A stretch of 64,000 nt of DNA from contig NC_054708.1 in assembly GCF_016097555.1 (NCBI RefSeq), forward strand, positions 4,860,293 to 4,924,292. Direction: 5' to 3'. A program made the position numbers and the translations under genes. The first letter of the stretch is position 1; each line of letters opens with the position of its first letter. The notes beneath the pieces were generated by a model that was given only the letters and a program-made list of their open reading frames with translations, was not told where the DNA came from and searched no databases. The DNA is from Gigantopelta aegis (Eukaryota > Mollusca > Gastropoda > Neomphalida > Peltospiridae). This document shows positions 61,676 to 64,000 of the stretch, piece after piece.

Positions 61676-61850
61676 ATAGAGAGGAAACCCGCGGTCGCCG
61701 CATATGCTACTCCTACCCAATAGTTACAGCAATGGATCTTTTAGAATAATTATGTACTTTACCATAACCAGAAAATGCCAACGTCTATGCTATATTTGAT
61801 GTCGTGTACTTGTTTGGAATAGAACAATATTCGATCCTGCGACCCATTGC
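61676..61850 (-). mobile_element. Degenerate SINE subfamily 2 copy, minus
   Basis: GAGGAAACCCGCGGTCGCCG, CATATGCTACTCCTACCCAA, AATGGATCTTTTAGA, ATTCGATCCTGCGACCCATT. Confidence 0.6.
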
Positions 61851-62047
61851 ACGTTGTGTTTGTGCTCTACGACAAAACTGCAACACGCCCTAAATGGCAT
61901 ATTAAAACATAATTGCAAATACTGAAACACGTTTTTTTTTTTTTCATTTTAAGAGTTTTTATTTCAAATCAGATCTGAATTCAGCAATATTTACTATAGA
62001 CAACTTCAAATAAATACGAACAAAAATACCAGTTTTAAAAATGGTAA

Positions 62048-62052
62048 GATGA

Positions 62053-62090
<38 letters not shown>
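62048..62090. repeat. (AAT)n microsatellite
   Basis: Trinucleotide run in TspanC8-B intron 2. Confidence 0.95.
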
Positions 62091-62091
<1 letters not shown>

Positions 62092-62279
62092 CAAATATAA
62101 TTTTGTCATCACTATAAATATCCCGTGAAGGACTAAACGTTAAATATATTTAGCTCCAACTTATAAAAACCAAGTAACTCATAATTTGATCTCGGCGTTA
62201 TGCTATCATTCCCGTAATAAATCAAAAGTCACAACAAGCGGCCGACAACTCTACTTGGAGTTTGCGTGAGTGAACTTAC

Positions 62280-62468
62280 AATCTTCAGGAAGACGACGTT
62301 CTCCCTGAGAGAGCCCATACAGCCAAAGAAGGACACAAAGAAGGCGACGGACCCCGCAAGACAGAGGTCGCACGATGGGTCGAGGAAGAAGTCGATGGCG
62401 TCACGGACCCGCTTCTTCTTGTACGTCAGGATGTACGCACCGACCGCCATCAGGGCCAGGCCCACCAG
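62280..62468 (-). CDS. TspanC8-B exon 2
   Basis: 63 codons, phase 0: LVGLALMAVGAYILTYKKKR, VRDAIDFFLDPSCDLCLAGS, VAFFVSFFGCMGSLRENVVF, LKI. Acceptor ATCTTGCAG, donor ATT|GTAAGT. It holds the end of TM1, the small loop and TM2, and the FGCMGSLREN signature. GC-rich codons (CTGGTGGGCCTGGCCCTG) contrast with the AT-rich introns. Confidence 0.93.
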
Positions 62469-62494
62469 CTGCAAGATACACACAGTTATACAGC

Positions 62495-63480
62495 AAACTC
62501 AGCCGTCATACAGTCATACAACCATAGAGTCATACTACAACAATAGAGTCATACTACAACAATAGAGTCATACTATAACCATAGAGTCATACAACAACAA
62601 TAGAGGCATACTACAACAATAGAGTCATACAACAACAATAGAGTCATACTACAACCATAGAGTCATACTACAACCATAGTCATACTATAACCATAGAGTC
62701 ATACTACAACAATAGAGTCATACTACAACCATAGAGTCATACTACAACCATAGTCATACTATAACCATAGAGTCATACTACAATAATACAGTCATACAGC
62801 AACCATACAGTCATACTACAACCATAGTCATACTACAACCATACAGTCATACTACAACTATACAGTCATACTACAACCATACAGTCATACTACAACCATA
62901 CAGTCATACTACAACCATAGTCATACTACAACCATACAGTCATACTACAACCATAGTCATACTACAACCATACAGTCATACTACAACTATACAGTCATAC
63001 TACAATAGGTCATACTATAATAATACAGGCATACTACAACCATAGACTCATACTACAACTATAGAACCATACTACAACCATAGTCATTCTACAACCATAC
63101 ATATTACAACCATAGTCATACTACAACCATGCATTCATATCACAGCCATAATACAATCAGTCATAATACAGTCACAGCCATTCTACCATACAGACATTTA
63201 CAACCATGCAGTCAGTCTACAACCATGCAATCATTCTACAACCATACAGTCACACTACAACTATACAGCCATTCTACAACCATATCATAGTCATACAACC
63301 ATACATACAACAGCCATAGGTTTACAGTAATACAACAACCATGCAGTCATATTACAACCATAGTTATAGCTCAATAATAGTTATACAACCATACAGTCAT
63401 GTTACAACCATACAGTCATATTACAACCATAGTTATATAACAACCAGACAGTCATATTACAATCACTCAAACAACAACTA
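62495..63480. repeat. ~18-bp degenerate minisatellite, about 1 kb
   Basis: Units such as AGTCATACTACAACCATA with CAG/TAG/AACAAT variants. It starts about 25 bp upstream of the TspanC8-B exon 2 acceptor, in intron 1. Confidence 0.92.
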
Positions 63481-63489
63481 TGCAGTCAT

Positions 63490-64000
63490 GCGGCAACTAT
63501 ACAGGAACACAGCTGTAGCCCTATTACAAACACTCACCCATACTGCAACCATACAGGAATACAGCTGTAGCCCTATTACAAACACTCACTCATACTGCAA
63601 CTATACAGGAATACAGCTGTAGCCCTATTACAAACACTCACCCATACTGCAACTATACAGGAATACAGCTGTAGCCCTATTACAGCTGTAGCCCTATTAC
63701 AAACACTCACACATACTGCAACCGTACAGGAATACGGCTGTAGCCCTATTACAAACACTCACTCATACTGCAACTATACAGGAATACAGCTGTAGCCCTA
63801 TTACAGCTGTAGCCCTATTACAAACACTCACACATACTGCAACCGTACCGGAATACGGCTGTAGCCCTATTACAAACACTCACTCATACTGCAACTATAC
63901 AGGAATACAGCTGTAGCCCTATTACAAACACTCACCCATACTGCAACCATACAGGAATACAGCTGTAGCCCTATTACAAACACTCACCCATACTGCAACT
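63490..64000. repeat. 52-bp minisatellite running off the window
   Basis: Unit CAGCTGTAGCCCTATTACAA, ACACTCACCCATACTGCAAC, CATACAGGAATA. Some units carry a second CAGCTGTAGCCCTATTA. At least nine units to the window edge. Confidence 0.95.

Larger units (their letters stand above)
54879..62468 (-). other. TspanC8-type tetraspanin B (partial, exons 2-7)
   Basis: Gene-level entry. Six phase-0 exons (63, 63, 45, 17, 43 and 42 codons plus stop) encode TM1 end, TM2, TM3, the large loop and TM4 of a second TspanC8. The first exon (start codon, cytosolic tail, start of TM1) must lie beyond base 64000. The loop has ECCG plus single cysteines at YFNC, ERC, SCC, ILC and KGC, eight in all. Its exons 2, 4 and 5 have exactly the lengths of those in TspanC8-A, and exons 3 and 6 differ by 2 and 4 codons. 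The two genes are therefore paralogs in inverted, convergent orientation. By family knowledge it should be an ADAM10 partner. Its C-terminal tail is longer and more charged than that of A. Confidence 0.9.

Overview
The window is eukaryotic and AT-rich, with small phase-conserved exons in long introns full of tandem repeats, SINEs, LINE tails, MITEs and microsatellites. The gene content and a tRNA-headed SINE whose tail shares a GTGTCGTTAAAC motif with a LINE tail ending in (CATT)n point to a mollusc, probably a gastropod. That placement is inference from remembered repeat style. No bacterial genes are present.

Three protein-coding genes can be assembled from exons with GT..AG boundaries and matching phases. 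(1) Minus strand, 20857 down to 307: a lipase maturation factor 1 (LMF1)-like ER membrane protein. Seven exons cover about 370 codons, including an 11-nt microexon, and the C-terminal exons lie beyond base 1. (2) Plus strand, 24994 to 48113: a complete TspanC8-type tetraspanin (TspanC8-A, 284 aa) with two alternative first exons. (3) Minus strand, 62468 down to 54879: a paralogous TspanC8 (TspanC8-B), exons 2-7, with its first exon beyond base 64000. The two tetraspanins converge tail to tail and share exon architecture. The eight large-loop cysteines are the signature of the ADAM10-regulating TspanC8 group.

Layout: 1-20857 LMF1 locus. Intron 6 is almost all minisatellite (42-bp and 77-bp arrays). 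Intron 1 holds a Tc1-like transposon, two copies of a TIR element, and a Mutator-like element with a 9-bp target duplication carrying a helicase fragment. 20858-24993: intergenic, with LINE and SINE debris. 24994-48113: TspanC8-A, whose first intron holds a decayed CR1-like LINE. 48114-54878: intergenic, with a TTAA-flanked element. 54879-64000: TspanC8-B, ending in two large arrays in its intron 1.

The most unusual signal is a recurring architecture. In seven of the 17 complete introns, the exon 3' end with its 5' splice site, or the splice-site-proximal intron, has been tandemly duplicated downstream into the intron, giving arrays of decoy donors. I saw no equivalent at 3' splice sites. Separately, two 3' splice sites of TspanC8-A directly abut SINE tails.
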